A DNA stretch of 5,785 bases from Desulfobulbaceae bacterium (GTDB taxonomy: Bacteria > Desulfobacterota > Desulfobulbia > Desulfobulbales > SURF-16): assembly GCA_021160685.1 (NCBI GenBank), contig JAGHCC010000100.1, positions 1 through 5,785 of the forward strand, written 5' to 3'. Made by a program: the position numbers and the translations under genes. Of the stretch, positions 5,431-5,785 are shown in pieces; the first letter of the stretch is position 1; each line of letters starts with the position of its first letter. Under the pieces are notes generated by a model that saw only the letters and a list, made by a program, of their open reading frames with translations, was not told the origin of the DNA and did not search any database.

Positions 5431-5785
5431 ATGTTATCACCGGAAGATTTTTTTGACCTTACATCATTTAAGCATAAATCACTTTTGCTGGGCAAAGTGC
5501 ATGTCTGGGACAGTTTGAAAGATCTGAAGGAGTATATGGATTGCCAGTCGTATTTTTCCCTTGAGGATTTGTCGAGAAACGGTGAACCTTTACCCACTAC
5601 TGTTGTCTATTATAACAAATCTTTTCAGGACGGAAGAGATTTCAGGATTGAATTCGGCGACGCGACAAAGGGAAAACTGTTTGTTTACCGGGATAATGAA
5701 TTACTGGAAGGAGCCAGCGTGATCATGGCCGGCGCTGTTTTACTGGGTGACCGGATCAAGCTGGGCCGCTCGGTGTTGATTGAAG
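5431..5785 (+). CDS. Left-handed beta-helix (hexapeptide-repeat) protein, possible nucleotidyl/acyltransferase-like (partial, 3' end missing)
   Basis: 118 complete codons are visible before the window ends. The N-terminal part MLSPEDFFDLTSFKHKSLLL begins a non-repeat region with several aromatic and charged residues. From about residue 94 the sequence changes to short hexads: M99-A-G-A-V-L, L105-G-D-R-I-K, L111-G-R-S-V-L, then IE at the cut. This is the [LIV]-G-x4 pattern of left-handed beta-helix enzymes. I recall a similar opening (FFDL..F.H..L..G...W..L..L..Y) in delta-proteobacterial proteins labelled UDP-N-acetylglucosamine pyrophosphorylase-related or G1P-thymidylyltransferase-C-like, which would fit sugar-nucleotide or cell-envelope work. 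Substrate and reaction cannot be read from this fragment. It is divergent from lon across a 395-base gap. Confidence 0.7.
   Translation, partial: MLSPEDFFDLTSFKHKSLLLGKVHVWDSLKDLKEYMDCQSYFSLEDLSRNGEPLPTTVVYYNKSFQDGRDFRIEFGDATKGKLFVYRDNELLEGASVIMAGAVLLGDRIKLGRSVLIE

Overview
The window reads as a chromosomal stretch of a Gram-negative bacterium. The AAA+ protease Lon, the inner-membrane transglycosylase MltG and a type II secretion pseudopilin (GspG) are all encoded here. The style of the Lon N-terminus, the left-handed beta-helix protein and the CCCCCT/AGGGGG-type palindromic repeats remind me of Desulfobacterota (former Deltaproteobacteria). That placement is an impression from family resemblance, not a measured result.

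Layout: almost everything is on the minus strand and is read from right to left: lon (about 5035 to 2654), mltG (2431 to 1394), gspG (about 1231 to 791), a MNT-type nucleotidyltransferase (about 816 to 484), a HEPN/HI0074-like protein (496 to 104), and the first 20 to 29 codons of a second HI0074-like protein that leaves the window at base 1. On the right, an AT-rich 395-base intergenic region separates lon from a divergent plus-strand gene starting at 5431. That gene carries left-handed beta-helix hexapeptide repeats and is cut by the window end.

How the parts relate: lon (protein quality control) and mltG (peptidoglycan strand cleavage) are ordinary housekeeping genes. The accessory part is the left 900 bases. 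There a MntA/HepT-type (MNT-HEPN, type VII) toxin-antitoxin pair sits directly against gspG. The nucleotidyltransferase start codon lies inside the gspG reading frame and the HEPN gene overlaps the nucleotidyltransferase gene by 13 bases, which suggests translational coupling through all three. A second HEPN-like gene begins 15 bases (or 42, depending on its start) after the first, so the locus seems to hold two tandem HEPN partners behind one visible nucleotidyltransferase.

Non-coding structure: two copies of a roughly 103-bp palindromic, MITE-like repeat in the same orientation bracket mltG (1279-1381 and 2501-2602). Both contain the same GC-rich inner hairpin. One copy has perfect 22-bp terminal arms and the other is degenerate. 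Read on the minus strand, the inner hairpin followed by a T run looks like an intrinsic terminator after lon and after mltG.
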